A DNA stretch of 46,627 nucleotides from Allokutzneria sp. NRRL B-24872 (GCF_002155965.1 NZ_MUMH01000036.1:1-46627); one strand, 5' to 3'. Positions 9,809-19,121 are shown, counted from the stretch's first letter. A program made the numbers and translations. The notes: generated from the sequence alone by a model not told the origin.

Positions 9809-11203
9809 GTGACAATCGGCCGCATGGACTTCCAGCAGCAGGCCGCTCCCCCAGCCAGGACGCACGACGCGCTGGCCGTCGCGCTCGGCAACGCCTCCCT
9901 GCTCGGCGTCGGCTACCTGCTGGCGGGGCGCCGCAAGCTCGCGGTCTTCACCGGGATCGTCACCGTGCTGCTCGTCGTCCTGCTCGGCACCACCTTCCGG
10001 ACGGGGTGGTTCGAGCTCGTCGTGCTGCTGTGGTGGCTGGCTCTCACCGCCCACGGGTGGTTACTGGCCGGTGGGCGCGCTCAGCGGATCAAGGTTCGCC
10101 GCGAGCGGAGCATCGCGCTCGGTGTGGCTCTCCCGGTGCTGGTCCTCGTGGGCCTGATCCGGGTCGACTCCGCGATGATCGGCAGCTCCGTCACCGAAGC
10201 TCGCGGCAACGGCGACTGCGCACAGGCGCTGACCGCGCTGAACCAGGTGTGGTTCGCCCACTACGTGGTCGACGCCCCGATGACCGTCGAGGGTGACGCC
10301 ACGGTTCGCGCGTGCCAGTGGCTCAAGGCGACCAAGTCCAAGTTCACCGTCGCGCTCACCGGAGACGTCGAGTCGATGAAAGCGGGTTTCCAGGGCCTGG
10401 CAGGACTTCGCGGCGAGCTGCCCGGCCACGAGAAGATGGCCGATGTCGTGCTCGACGGGTTCTTCGGCGGCCTGCCATCCAAGGAGCCCTGCGACACCCT
10501 CTCGATCACCGATGCACTGCGCGCGGAGAAGCTGAGCGGGAGCGAGGCAGATCGCTCCGCGCACGCCGTCGCCCGCGTCGAGCCCGCCGCGCTCATCGGC
10601 TGCGGCGACAAACTCATGACCACGCAGAGCTGGGCGGCGGCGCGGACCCGGTACGAGCAGTTGCTCAGCCAGTACCCCGGCACCGAGTTCACCGCGCGCG
10701 CCCAGGACGGCATCAAGCGAGCCACACTGGCCATCGAGCTGGCGCACGTGCGCTCGCTCGGGAAGAACTACTGCTCCAAGCCCGCGGCGTACAGCGGTGC
10801 GGCGCCCTACGGCCCGGGCACCAACCGCTCAGTGGTCTACGGCGACAACACCTACGTCTACACGAGCAAGTTCCCTGCCGAGTGGATCACCACCGACATC
10901 GGCGACGCCGTGCTGGTGCTCTGCGCGGGCGACAAGGACTACGGCGCGCAGGTCAAGACCTGCGCCTACCGCAACCAGGGCACCAACGCGCGCGAGAACA
11001 TCAGCTTCCACAACATCGCGATCCCGCTGACGGCCTACGAACTGCGGACCGGAAAGCCCGTTTTCCAGACCACCGTGGAGATCGGCGGAACGAGCTGTCC
11101 GTTCTTCGTGCCCGGTAGTGAGGTCAACGCGTCGTCGCAGTCCTACGTCACCCCGTCGGACGACCAGGTGCGCGAGGCGTTCTCCTACGTCGTGAACGAG
11201 TGA
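9809..11203 (+). CDS. Membrane protein with TPR-like domain, function unknown
   Basis: I do not recognise this 464-residue protein. It has a hydrophilic N-terminus, three or four membrane segments between about residues 20 and 120 (around LAVFTGIVTVLLVVLL, ELVVLLWWLALTAHGWLL and SIALGVALPVLVLVGLI), then about 340 residues that should lie outside the membrane. The middle contains a TPR-like helical pair (SWAAARTRYEQLLSQYPG, about 275-292). The C-terminal 120 residues hold several Cys (KTCAYRN, GTSCPFF) and look beta-rich. GTG 9809 is chosen over ATG 9824 because GGAGG lies 5 nt before it. A surface-sensing or envelope role is possible but not shown. Confidence 0.75.
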   Translation: MTIGRMDFQQQAAPPARTHDALAVALGNASLLGVGYLLAGRRKLAVFTGIVTVLLVVLLGTTFRTGWFELVVLLWWLALTAHGWLLAGGRAQRIKVRRERSIALGVALPVLVLVGLIRVDSAMIGSSVTEARGNGDCAQALTALNQVWFAHYVVDAPMTVEGDATVRACQWLKATKSKFTVALTGDVESMKAGFQGLAGLRGELPGHEKMADVVLDGFFGGLPSKEPCDTLSITDALRAEKLSGSEADRSAHAVARVEPAALIGCGDKLMTTQSWAAARTRYEQLLSQYPGTEFTARAQDGIKRATLAIELAHVRSLGKNYCSKPAAYSGAAPYGPGTNRSVVYGDNTYVYTSKFPAEWITTDIGDAVLVLCAGDKDYGAQVKTCAYRNQGTNARENISFHNIAIPLTAYELRTGKPVFQTTVEIGGTSCPFFVPGSEVNASSQSYVTPSDDQVREAFSYVVNE

Positions 11204-11210
11204 CGGGCGC

Positions 11211-11870
11211 TCAGGGCGCGAGCCGCTCGACCTTCCAGCCGTCGCGGTTGTCGCGGAAGCGCAGCCGGTCGTGCATGCGGTCCTCGCGGCCCTGCCAGAA
11301 CTCGACGATCTCCGGCCGGATGCGCCAGCCACCCCAGTGCGGGGGAACCGGGATCTGCTCGGCGTCGGCGAAACGCCTGCGCACGGAGTTCAGCGCGGAG
11401 TTGAGCGTGTTCCTGCCGGTGATCACGCGCGACTGCGGAGAAGCCCACGCGCCGAGCTGGGAACCGCGCGGACGGCTGTTCCAGTACTCCGCGGTCTCCG
11501 CAGCGCCGACCTTTTCCACGCCGCCGCGAATGCTCACCTGGCGTTGCATGGAGAACCACGGGAAAGTGGCGGAGGCATAGCGGGTCGCCAACAGATCGTG
11601 ACTCTTGTTCGAGGTGTAGTTGGTGAAGAACACCACGCCCCGGTCATCGAGCCCCTTCAGCAGCACGGTGCGTGAGGAAGGGCGGCCCTCGCGGTCGGCC
11701 GTGGCCAGGACCATCGCGTTCGGCTCGGGGATCTTGAACTCGATCGCCTCGTCCAGCCACAGTTTCAGCTGCTCGTGCCAGGTGTTCGCCAGCGAGGACT
11801 CGTCAAGCACGCCCGCTTCGTAGGACACCCTCATGGCTGGCAGTGCGATGTTCACGTCCGCGTCCGGCAT
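11211..11870 (-). CDS. pdxH: Pyridoxamine/pyridoxine 5'-phosphate oxidase
   Basis: FMN-dependent oxidase that makes pyridoxal 5'-phosphate, the cofactor of SerC and other transaminases. The 219-residue protein has the FMN-binding segment NAMVLATADREGRPSSRTVL with LLKGLDDRGVVFFTNYTSNK following, the STFPWF-like ATFPWFSMQRQVSIRG strand, and the PNPOx C-terminal region ending WKVERLAP, where the final RLAP is a family hallmark. ATG 11870 has GGAGGA at a good distance. It is divergent from citA, sharing a 241-nt promoter region. Confidence 0.95.
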   Translation of the reverse strand: MPDADVNIALPAMRVSYEAGVLDESSLANTWHEQLKLWLDEAIEFKIPEPNAMVLATADREGRPSSRTVLLKGLDDRGVVFFTNYTSNKSHDLLATRYASATFPWFSMQRQVSIRGGVEKVGAAETAEYWNSRPRGSQLGAWASPQSRVITGRNTLNSALNSVRRRFADAEQIPVPPHWGGWRIRPEIVEFWQGREDRMHDRLRFRDNRDGWKVERLAP

Positions 11871-12111
11871 GACGTTCCTCCGTGGAATTGCTGGCCGACC
11901 GACACAACCCGTGAGAGCGGACCGTACGGCCTCGACCGCCTTTGCGGAACCGCCTGGCCGGTGATGCATGCCACCGCACGAGGTGATTGCTGCCACCGAG
12001 TGTGCGGGTGGAGGGTTACTGCACCGAAACAGATGGAAGGCCGCCTTGTAAATCTGTCCGGGTGGCCACTAATGAGCCTTGCCGACAGCGGCGGGCGAGG
12101 AGGCTGATCGG

Positions 12112-13245
12112 ATGCACAACGCGGTGCAGGACGCGAGCGACGACAACGGGTTCCGCCCCGGCCTCGAAGGCGTGGTCGCCTTCCGGACCGAGATCGCGGA
12201 GCCGGACCGCGACGGCGGCGCGCTGCGCTACCGGGGCGTGGACATCGAGGAGCTGGCCGGCCGGGTCACCTTCGGCGACGTGTGGGCGCTGCTCGTGGAC
12301 GGCCGCTTCGGCGCGGGCCTGCCGCCCGCCGAGCCGTTCCCGATCCCGGTGCACACCGGCGACGTCCGGGTCGACGTGCAGGCCGCGCTGGCGATGGTCG
12401 CGCCGATCTGGGGCTACCGGCCGCTGCTGGACATCTCCGACGAGACCGCGCGCGAGGAGCTGGCCCGCGCCTCGGTGATGGCGCTGTCCTACGTCGCCCA
12501 GTCCGCGCGCGGCATCGGTGTTCCCGCCGTCCCGCAAGACCGGATCAACGAGTGCTCGACGATCACCGAGCGCTTCATGACGCGCTGGCGCGGCGAGCCC
12601 GATCCCGCGCACGTCAAGGCGATCGACACCTACTGGGTCTCCGCCGCCGAGCACGGGCTCAACGCGTCCACCTTCACCGCGCGCGTGATCGCCTCGACCG
12701 GGGCCGACGTCGCCGCCGCCATGTCCGGCGCGATCGGCGCGATGTCCGGGCCGCTGCACGGCGGTGCTCCGGCGCGGGTGCTGCCGATGATCGAGGCCGT
12801 CGAGCGGACCGGCGACGCGCGCCGCGTCGTCGCCGACATCCTCGACCGCAAGGAGCGGTTGATGGGTTTCGGCCACCGCGTCTACCGCGCGGAGGACCCG
12901 CGGGCCCGGGTGCTCCGCAGGACCTGCCAGGAGCTGGGCGCCGAGCGCTTCGAAGCCGCCGCCGCGCTGGAGAAGGCCGCGCTCGCCGAGCTGCGCGAGC
13001 GCAGGCCGGACCGGGCGATCGAGACCAACGTGGAGTTCTGGGCCGCCGTGGTGCTGGACTTCGCCGAGGTGCCGCCGCACATGATGCACGCGATGTTCAC
13101 CTGCGCCAGGACCGCTGGCTGGTGCGCGCACATCCTGGAGCAGAAGCGCACCGGCAGGCTGGTCCGCCCCTCCGCCGAGTACATCGGCCCGGCCCCGCGC
13201 TCCCCCGAGAGCATCGAGGGCTGGTCGGGCATCACCCCGGTCTGA
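12112..13245 (+). CDS. citA: Second citrate synthase, CitA type
   Basis: Citrate or 2-methylcitrate synthase-fold enzyme of 377 residues, similar to M. tuberculosis CitA. The two catalytic histidines are present: His216 in GPLHGG and His255 in GFGHRVY. The third catalytic residue, Asp in GltA (NVDFYTG), is Glu308 here (TNVEFWAA). This is a conservative change in a residue that deprotonates acetyl-CoA. ATG 12112 has GAGGAGG just upstream; an in-frame TTG at 12079 is less likely. The gene follows pdxH divergently and ends with a strong hairpin. Whether it uses acetyl- or propionyl-CoA cannot be told from sequence alone. Confidence 0.9.
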   Translation: MHNAVQDASDDNGFRPGLEGVVAFRTEIAEPDRDGGALRYRGVDIEELAGRVTFGDVWALLVDGRFGAGLPPAEPFPIPVHTGDVRVDVQAALAMVAPIWGYRPLLDISDETAREELARASVMALSYVAQSARGIGVPAVPQDRINECSTITERFMTRWRGEPDPAHVKAIDTYWVSAAEHGLNASTFTARVIASTGADVAAAMSGAIGAMSGPLHGGAPARVLPMIEAVERTGDARRVVADILDRKERLMGFGHRVYRAEDPRARVLRRTCQELGAERFEAAAALEKAALAELRERRPDRAIETNVEFWAAVVLDFAEVPPHMMHAMFTCARTAGWCAHILEQKRTGRLVRPSAEYIGPAPRSPESIEGWSGITPV

Positions 13246-13258
13246 CCCCGCAGACGGC

Positions 13259-13290
13259 CGATGCCCGGCTCCAAGAGGAGCCGGGCATCG
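13259..13290 (+). terminator. Terminator hairpin after citA
   Basis: CGATGCCCGGCTCC (13259-13272) is the exact complement of 13277-13290, giving a 14-bp stem with loop AAGA, 13 nt after the citA stop. There is no T-run. Confidence 0.75.
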
Positions 13291-13322
13291 GTTGAAGCCA
13301 TAACCATGGGGACGTGCACCAC

Positions 13323-13376
13323 GTACAGATGTACTTGATGTAGAGGCCGTTCCAGGTCTTCGCACCCAACTCTACA
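13323..13376 (+). ncRNA. Structured leader of the Abi-like gene, possible ncRNA
   Basis: Between the citA terminator and the Abi-like start there is a short palindrome GTAC-AGAT-GTAC (13323-13334) and then a 7-bp inverted repeat TGTAGAG (13339-13345) / CTCTACA (13370-13376) around a 24-nt loop. Some AbiF/AbiD-type genes are accompanied by a conserved structured RNA, so I flag this as a candidate only; I cannot match it to that family by eye. Confidence 0.25.
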
Positions 13377-13389
13377 CTTCGACCCCACC

Positions 13390-14073
13390 ATGTCCAAGAA
13401 CACGAACACGGCCACACACGCACTCCGCGAACGGCGACTCTCGTCAGACAGGCTTGCCCCATACGTGTTCGCATGCGGTGATGACCAGGCACATGCCCTC
13501 AGGCTGTACGAGTGGAACATCGAGCTTTCGGGCGCTCTCTACGAAGCCCTGGCCGTCGTCGAAGTCGTGGTGCGCAACGTCATCCACGACGAGTTGACGG
13601 CGTGGCACACGAGCCGAGGACTACCGGGAACGTGGCTGGACGATCCCCAACGACAACTGGGGGAGCCCGCGCGACGAGATCTGGCGAAGGCCAAGGAAAG
13701 AGCGCAACAGTGGCGCACCGTACGCGGGGTACGCGAAGCAACTCGTCCCGATCCACCGCCTGGTGCGATCATCGCCGAGTTGTCGTTCGGTTTCTGGAGC
13801 TTCCTGTTGGCCGCCCAGTACGAGCACACGCTCTGGACTCCCTCGATCCGACACGGCTTCCCCGGCACGAACAAACGCGAGCTGGTGCAACGGCCGCTGA
13901 GACGGCTTCACCAGATCCGAAACCGCATCGCCCACCTGGAGCCGGTTCACGCGCGAAATCACGAGGCGGACGAGCGCGACATGCACACAGTGCTGCACCT
14001 GGCTTGTCCCGAAACAGCGAACTGGGCGCGATCCATGCGACGAATAGCCGAGATCGCCAGCAAGAGGCCGTGA
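13390..14073 (+). CDS. Abi-like protein with HEPN-type RNase motif
   Basis: A 227-residue, mostly helical protein of the Abi_2/AbiD-AbiF type, associated with abortive phage infection. The N-terminal half contains the family stretch ALYEALAVVEVVVRNVIHDEL (split here as residues 49-56 and 57-69). The middle has LSFGFWSFLL (131-140), very typical of the family. Near the C-terminus R177-N-R-I-A-H182 is the R-x4-H motif of HEPN ribonucleases. Abi_2 proteins are thought to cleave RNA and halt growth on infection; this is known of relatives, not shown here. The gene stands alone between citA and a two-component system, with structured non-coding DNA on both sides, and looks like an accessory insertion. 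Confidence 0.8.
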   Translation: MSKNTNTATHALRERRLSSDRLAPYVFACGDDQAHALRLYEWNIELSGALYEALAVVEVVVRNVIHDELTAWHTSRGLPGTWLDDPQRQLGEPARRDLAKAKERAQQWRTVRGVREATRPDPPPGAIIAELSFGFWSFLLAAQYEHTLWTPSIRHGFPGTNKRELVQRPLRRLHQIRNRIAHLEPVHARNHEADERDMHTVLHLACPETANWARSMRRIAEIASKRP

Positions 14074-14500
14074 GCAGGCCAAGCGCATCCACCGGCCGGT
14101 GGACATCGCGTTCCACCACCCGTTCGTCGCGACCGGGCACCGAGGGACGACACCATGGGGTCATGAGCGGGAAGGAGCGTCTCGGCACAGCCCACGCCGT
14201 GACCGCTCCCCCGCTCAGGGCCGTCGCTCCCAGGTGCGACGGAGGGGAATCCGGGGGCCGGGGGCACCGGGCCGAGCGCTCGCGCGGGGAACAGGGGGGA
14301 CCGCTTCCCCGCGCGGGCGCGGCCACCACGGCGCGCCTCTCCTGCTCACAGCGCCGTGATCGTCCGCCAAAACCCAGTCGTGCGGACGACGCGCTCGGCT
14401 CCCGGGCCCGTCCGTGACGCCGAAGCGCGGGCGCTGGGAGCACATCGGCACCGCCCTCAGCTCCCTGGGCCACTGGCACGTGCCCACCAAGGGTTCCTCC
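14074..14500. other. Non-coding region with two strong dyad structures
   Basis: About 430 nt separate the Abi-like gene from the histidine kinase. A perfect 16-bp palindrome TCCACCGGCCGGTGGA lies at 14088-14103, 15 nt past the Abi stop. A hairpin with 11-bp perfect arms (CGCGCGGGGAA, 14281-14291, and 14305-14315) lies further on. Short ORFs here on either strand have no recognisable product. The region may hold the Abi terminator, the kinase promoter and possibly a small RNA. Confidence 0.5.
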
Positions 14501-15697
14501 GTGCAGGAGGAGCACGGCCGGAGCTGGTCGGAGAACGCGTGGCTGCGGGTCTTCCCGATGTGGGACGCCTTCTTCGCGGCGTTCCTCGCGCTCACGCTGA
14601 CCACGGTCTCGTTGGCGCCCAACAGCGTTCACACCGACAAGATGCGCGCGATCGCGCTGCTGTGCGCGATCGGTGTCTGGTACTGCCTTTTCGGTCGCTC
14701 CTCGATCGGCCGCAAGGGACCGCCGTGGGTCGGCATCGTCTACGTCGTCGGCGTGATGGTGCTCTACGGGCCCGCCGTCGCCGCGTCGCTGGACGCGAGC
14801 TCGATCCTGTTCGTGCTCGGCCCGCAGCTGTTCCTGTCGGTGCGCTTGCGGCTGGCCATCACGATGATCCTGCTGCTGGACCTCACCGCGATGGCCGTGC
14901 TGATCATCGAGGGCGAGCCGTGGCAGACGATCGCGGTGTACGGGATCTTCGCGCTGATGACCGCTTTCTACGCGCTGGCGTTCGGGCTCTGGCTCGACCG
15001 GATCGCCGAGGAGAACGCCGTGCGCGAGCGGCTGATCGACCAGCTGGAGACCTCGCGGGCGGAGGTCGCCCGGCTCTCCCACGAGGCCGGGGTCTCCGCC
15101 GAGCGCGAGCGGCTGGCCGGGGAGATCCACGACACCCTGGCGCAGGGCTTCACCAGCATCGTCACCCTCGTCCAGGCCGCTCAGTCCGAAATGGACAGTG
15201 AGCCGGACGCCGAGCTGGCCCGGCGGCACCTGGCGCTCGCCGTGCGCACCGCGCGGGAGAACCTGGACGAGGCGCGGGCGCTGGTCGGCGCGCTCACCCC
15301 GGCCCCGCTGGCGAACTCCTCGCTGGTCGAGGCGATCCGCAGGCTGGTCGAGCGGGTCGGCCACGACCTCGGGATCGCCGCGGAGTGCGTGGTCTCCGGG
15401 GAGCCGACGCGGCTGGCGACCGACATCGAGGTGATGCTGCTGCGCGCGACCCAGGAGGCGCTGAACAACGTCCGCAAGCACGCGGAGGCGAGCGCGGTCG
15501 CGGTGTCCGTGGAATTCACAGAAGAGGCCGTGCTGCTGCGGGTCGCCGATGACGGCGTGGGCTTCGACCCGGAGAGCAAGCCGACGGGCTTCGGCCTGCC
15601 GGGGCTGCGCGGACGGACAGATCAGGTGGGTGGCGCGTTCGCGGTGAGCAGCGCCCCCGGCGAGGGAACGGTGGTGAAGGTGGCGGTGCCGATATGA
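14501..15697 (+). CDS. NarL-type sensor histidine kinase
   Basis: Membrane sensor kinase of the HisKA_3 class, 398 residues from GTG 14501. The N-terminal half has about six membrane segments (residues 18-170) with no large extracellular domain, so it may sense a signal within or near the membrane. The dimerisation helix AERERLAGEIHDTLAQGF contains the phosphorylated His210. The ATP-binding domain has TQEALNNVRKHA (N box) and DDGVGFD (G box). GTG 14501 has AAGGG 7 nt upstream; an in-frame GTG at 14414 lacks a ribosome-binding site. The stop overlaps the regulator start by ATGA. The signal is unknown. Confidence 0.9.
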   Translation: MQEEHGRSWSENAWLRVFPMWDAFFAAFLALTLTTVSLAPNSVHTDKMRAIALLCAIGVWYCLFGRSSIGRKGPPWVGIVYVVGVMVLYGPAVAASLDASSILFVLGPQLFLSVRLRLAITMILLLDLTAMAVLIIEGEPWQTIAVYGIFALMTAFYALAFGLWLDRIAEENAVRERLIDQLETSRAEVARLSHEAGVSAERERLAGEIHDTLAQGFTSIVTLVQAAQSEMDSEPDAELARRHLALAVRTARENLDEARALVGALTPAPLANSSLVEAIRRLVERVGHDLGIAAECVVSGEPTRLATDIEVMLLRATQEALNNVRKHAEASAVAVSVEFTEEAVLLRVADDGVGFDPESKPTGFGLPGLRGRTDQVGGAFAVSSAPGEGTVVKVAVPI

Positions 15698-16326
15698 GCG
15701 ACGACCTGATCAAGATCATCCTGGTCGACGACCATCCCGTTGTGCGAGAAGGACTTCGCGGGATGCTCAACGCCGAGCCCGATCTGGACGTGGTGGCCGA
15801 GGCGGCGTCCGGGCCGGAGGCGCTGGCGATGACGCTCGCGCACCGGCCGCAGGTGGTGCTGATGGACCTGCGGATGCCCGGCGGGGACGGGGTGGCCGCG
15901 ACGGCGCGCATCCGCGCGGAGTGCCCGGACAGCAGGGTCGTCGTCCTCACGACGTACGAGACCGACAGCGACATCCTCCGGGCGGTGGAGGCGGGCGCGT
16001 CGGGCTACCTGTTGAAGGACACCTCGCGCGTGGACCTGCTGCACGCGATCCGAGCGGCGGGCCGGGGCGAGACGGTGCTCACGCCCTCGGTCGCGGCGAA
16101 GCTGTTCAGCCGGGTCCGGGGCGGCCAGGTGCCGAGCCTGTCCGCGCGCGAGGTCGAGGTGCTGCGCCAGGTGAAGCGCGGGCTCAGCAACGGCGAGATC
16201 GGCAAGGAGCTGTTCATCAGCGAAGCGACCGTGAAAACGCACCTCCTGCGCGTTTTCACCAAGCTCGACGTCTCCGACCGGACCGCCGCCGTGACCACCG
16301 CGATGGAACACGGCCTGCTGGACTGA
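15694..16326 (+). CDS. NarL/LuxR-type response regulator
   Basis: Partner of the kinase encoded just upstream, 210 residues. The receiver domain (1-120) has the acidic pair in VDDHPVVREGL, the phosphorylated Asp58 in VVLMDLRMPGGDG and the conserved Lys in YLLKDTS. The LuxR-type helix-turn-helix (about 145-205) begins LSAREVEVLRQVKRGLSN and contains ISEATVKTHLLRVFTKLDV. ATG 15694 lies inside the kinase stop (ATGA). Targets are unknown; the alpha/beta hydrolase 56 nt downstream may belong to the same transcript. Confidence 0.95.
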   Translation: MSDDLIKIILVDDHPVVREGLRGMLNAEPDLDVVAEAASGPEALAMTLAHRPQVVLMDLRMPGGDGVAATARIRAECPDSRVVVLTTYETDSDILRAVEAGASGYLLKDTSRVDLLHAIRAAGRGETVLTPSVAAKLFSRVRGGQVPSLSAREVEVLRQVKRGLSNGEIGKELFISEATVKTHLLRVFTKLDVSDRTAAVTTAMEHGLLD

Positions 16327-16341
16327 CCGGCTCTTCGCCGC

Positions 16342-16382
16342 GGAATGGTTTTCTCCGAGCGGGAATCGGGGAAGAACATTCC
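16342..16382 (+). promoter_or_regulatory. Hairpin covering the ribosome-binding site of the hydrolase gene
   Basis: GGAATGGTTTTCTCC (16342-16356) can pair with GGGGAAGAACATTCC (16368-16382): 15 positions with one mismatch and two G-U pairs. The loop is 11 nt. The 3' arm contains the Shine-Dalgarno sequence GGGGAAG and ends on the base before GTG 16383. It could control translation, or simply end the regulator transcript. Confidence 0.5.
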
Positions 16383-17141
16383 GTGACGATTGAGGCGAGC
16401 GGGCCGGAAGACGCACCCGCGATCGTGTTCCTGCACGGCGCGGGTGTGAACCGGAAAATGTGGCTGTCCCAGGTGAGCGCGCTGGAGAAGGAATTCCGCG
16501 TCATCACACTGGACCTGCCCGGCCACGGCCCGCTCGCCGACCGCCGCTTCCGCATGGCGGACGCCGTCGCCGAGGTCGCCCGGGTGGAGTTGGAGCGGCC
16601 CGCCCTCGTCGTCGGCCTCTCCCTCGGCGCGCACGTGGCCATGAGCTTCGCCGGGCAGTACCCCGAGCGCGTCGCCGGCCTGGTGGTCTCCGGCGCTTCC
16701 GGGGACCACACGGGCTTGGCCGGGCTCCGCCTGCGGGCCAATGCCGCGCTGCTCAGCACCGTCTTCCGGATCGTCGGTGACCGCACCGTGCGCAAGGCCG
16801 CCGCGCGCAGCTTCACCAAGCAGGCCGGTCGCGAGGTCGCCGCCGCTGTGCTCGCCGTCGGCGTCCGCCCGCAGGCCGGGCCGGAGATCCTGCGCGAGCT
16901 GGCCGGAGTCGACTACACCCCCGGGCTCAGCGCCTACGGCGGCCCCACGCTGATCCTCAACGGCGCCAACGACCGCGCGAACCGCCGCGCCGAGCGCCGC
17001 CTGCTCGCCGCCGCACCGCACGCCGCCGTCCGCGTCCTCGCCGGTGCCGGGCACACCGCCAACTGGGACCGAGCCCCCGACTTCACCGAGGTCCTGCGCG
17101 ACTTCGCCCTCTCCCTGGAGTCTAGCTCGAATTCGAGCTAG
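16383..17141 (+). CDS. Alpha/beta hydrolase
   Basis: Serine hydrolase fold, 252 residues from GTG 16383. The oxyanion-hole motif HGAG is near residue 20, the nucleophile elbow GLSLG near residue 81, the acid in LNGANDRAN near 200 and the catalytic His in GAGHTANWD near 222. The substrate is unknown. Its Shine-Dalgarno sequence lies in a hairpin. The last codons (ending S-S-S-N-S-S) and the TAG stop are read from the toxin-antitoxin operator palindrome at 17121-17142, so the natural C-terminus may have been changed when the toxin-antitoxin cassette arrived. Confidence 0.85.
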   Translation: MTIEASGPEDAPAIVFLHGAGVNRKMWLSQVSALEKEFRVITLDLPGHGPLADRRFRMADAVAEVARVELERPALVVGLSLGAHVAMSFAGQYPERVAGLVVSGASGDHTGLAGLRLRANAALLSTVFRIVGDRTVRKAAARSFTKQAGREVAAAVLAVGVRPQAGPEILRELAGVDYTPGLSAYGGPTLILNGANDRANRRAERRLLAAAPHAAVRVLAGAGHTANWDRAPDFTEVLRDFALSLESSSNSS

Positions 17142-17142
17142 A
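17121..17142. promoter_or_regulatory. Perfect 22-bp palindrome, toxin-antitoxin operator
   Basis: TCTAGCTCGAA (17121-17131) is followed directly by its exact reverse complement. A -10-like TAGAAT (17139-17144) overlaps its right end, and the antitoxin ribosome-binding site AAGGAGG follows at 17151. This is the arrangement expected for autorepression by a Phd-type antitoxin. It also contains the hydrolase stop codon. Confidence 0.8.
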
Positions 17143-17164
17143 ATTCCGGCAAGGAGGTGCTCGG

Positions 17165-17464
17165 GTGAACATCAACACCGAAGACATGGTGAGCGTGACC
17201 GAGGCCAACAGCTCACTGTCGCGCCTGCTCAACGACGCGAGTGCCGGGCGCTCCAGAATCGTGATGCGCAACAACAAGCCACTTGCCGCGATCGTGAGCC
17301 CTGAGGCGGCCGCGCGGCTGCGACACCTGGAAGAACTGGAAGAGGACCTGAAGTTGCTCAGCCTGGCGCTGGTGCGAACGGTCACCGACGACGGCGCTCG
17401 TCACAGTCTCGACGACGTCGCGGCCGAGTTCGGCATCGATCCCGCGGAACTGGATGAGGACTGA
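17165..17464 (+). CDS. Type II antitoxin, Phd/YefM family
   Basis: A 99-residue antitoxin: an N-terminal Phd/YefM DNA-binding fold (VSVTEANSSLSRLLNDASAG, then RIVMRNNKPLAAIVSPE) and an acidic helical C-terminus that should wrap the toxin. GTG 17165 has AAGGAGG 7 nt upstream. The toxin gene begins 3 nt after the stop. Phd-type antitoxins bind palindromes in their own promoter, which matches the operator at 17121. The tail EFGIDPAELDED resembles that of other actinobacterial YefM proteins paired with RelE toxins. Confidence 0.9.
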   Translation: MNINTEDMVSVTEANSSLSRLLNDASAGRSRIVMRNNKPLAAIVSPEAAARLRHLEELEEDLKLLSLALVRTVTDDGARHSLDDVAAEFGIDPAELDED

Positions 17465-17467
17465 GCT

Positions 17468-17854
17468 TTGGCCCGCGTTCTTCTCACCACCGAGGCCAAG
17501 GAAGACCTGCGGGACCTGGACGGTTCGGCCCGCAAGATCGTCCTGAAAGTGTTGAAGAAGCTGGAGACCGACCCGGAGAGCCGCGGAGCGCCGCTGGGCA
17601 GCCGCCCGGGGAGCAACCTGGTGACCTTTCGCAAACTCGTGGTCGGTGACCGCGACTACCGCGTCGTCTACCGGGTCGAGACGGACGGAACGGTCGTCGT
17701 GGTCTGGGTGATCGGCAAGCGCACGGACGGCGAGTGCTACGACCTCGCCGTGTCGCGCATCCGGCTGCACAGCGACGACCCGGAACTCCTCGGTTCACTG
17801 GTCGGCCTGCTCGATCGGGCCTGGGGACAGCGGGAGCGGACGACACGCCCCTGA
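17468..17854 (+). CDS. Type II toxin, RelE/ParE superfamily
   Basis: A 128-residue toxin partner of the antitoxin before it. The first 85 residues show the RelE/ParE fold: RVLLTTEAKEDLRDLDGSAR (helix 1), a second helix with LKKLETDPESRG, then LGSRPGSNLVTFRKLVVGDR and DYRVVYRVE, and the terminal strand VVVVWVIGKR. RelE members cut mRNA on the ribosome and ParE members poison gyrase; the sequence alone does not decide. The C-terminal 40 residues are longer than in E. coli RelE. The start is TTG, 3 nt past the antitoxin stop, which may keep toxin yield below antitoxin yield. Confidence 0.87.
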   Translation: MARVLLTTEAKEDLRDLDGSARKIVLKVLKKLETDPESRGAPLGSRPGSNLVTFRKLVVGDRDYRVVYRVETDGTVVVVWVIGKRTDGECYDLAVSRIRLHSDDPELLGSLVGLLDRAWGQRERTTRP

Positions 17855-17907
17855 CGTGGGGATGGACACCCGGTGGTCACACGCGGGTCATCCGGCTGCG
17901 ACACTGA

Positions 17908-19104
<1,197 letters not shown>

Positions 19105-19121
19105 TCCACCACTGGTTGCCC

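Noticed and set aside
13959-14267. Short minus-strand ORF opposite the Abi-like gene end
   Set aside because: It crosses both hairpins, has no recognisable motif or ribosome-binding site, and its composition is that of antisense GC-rich DNA.
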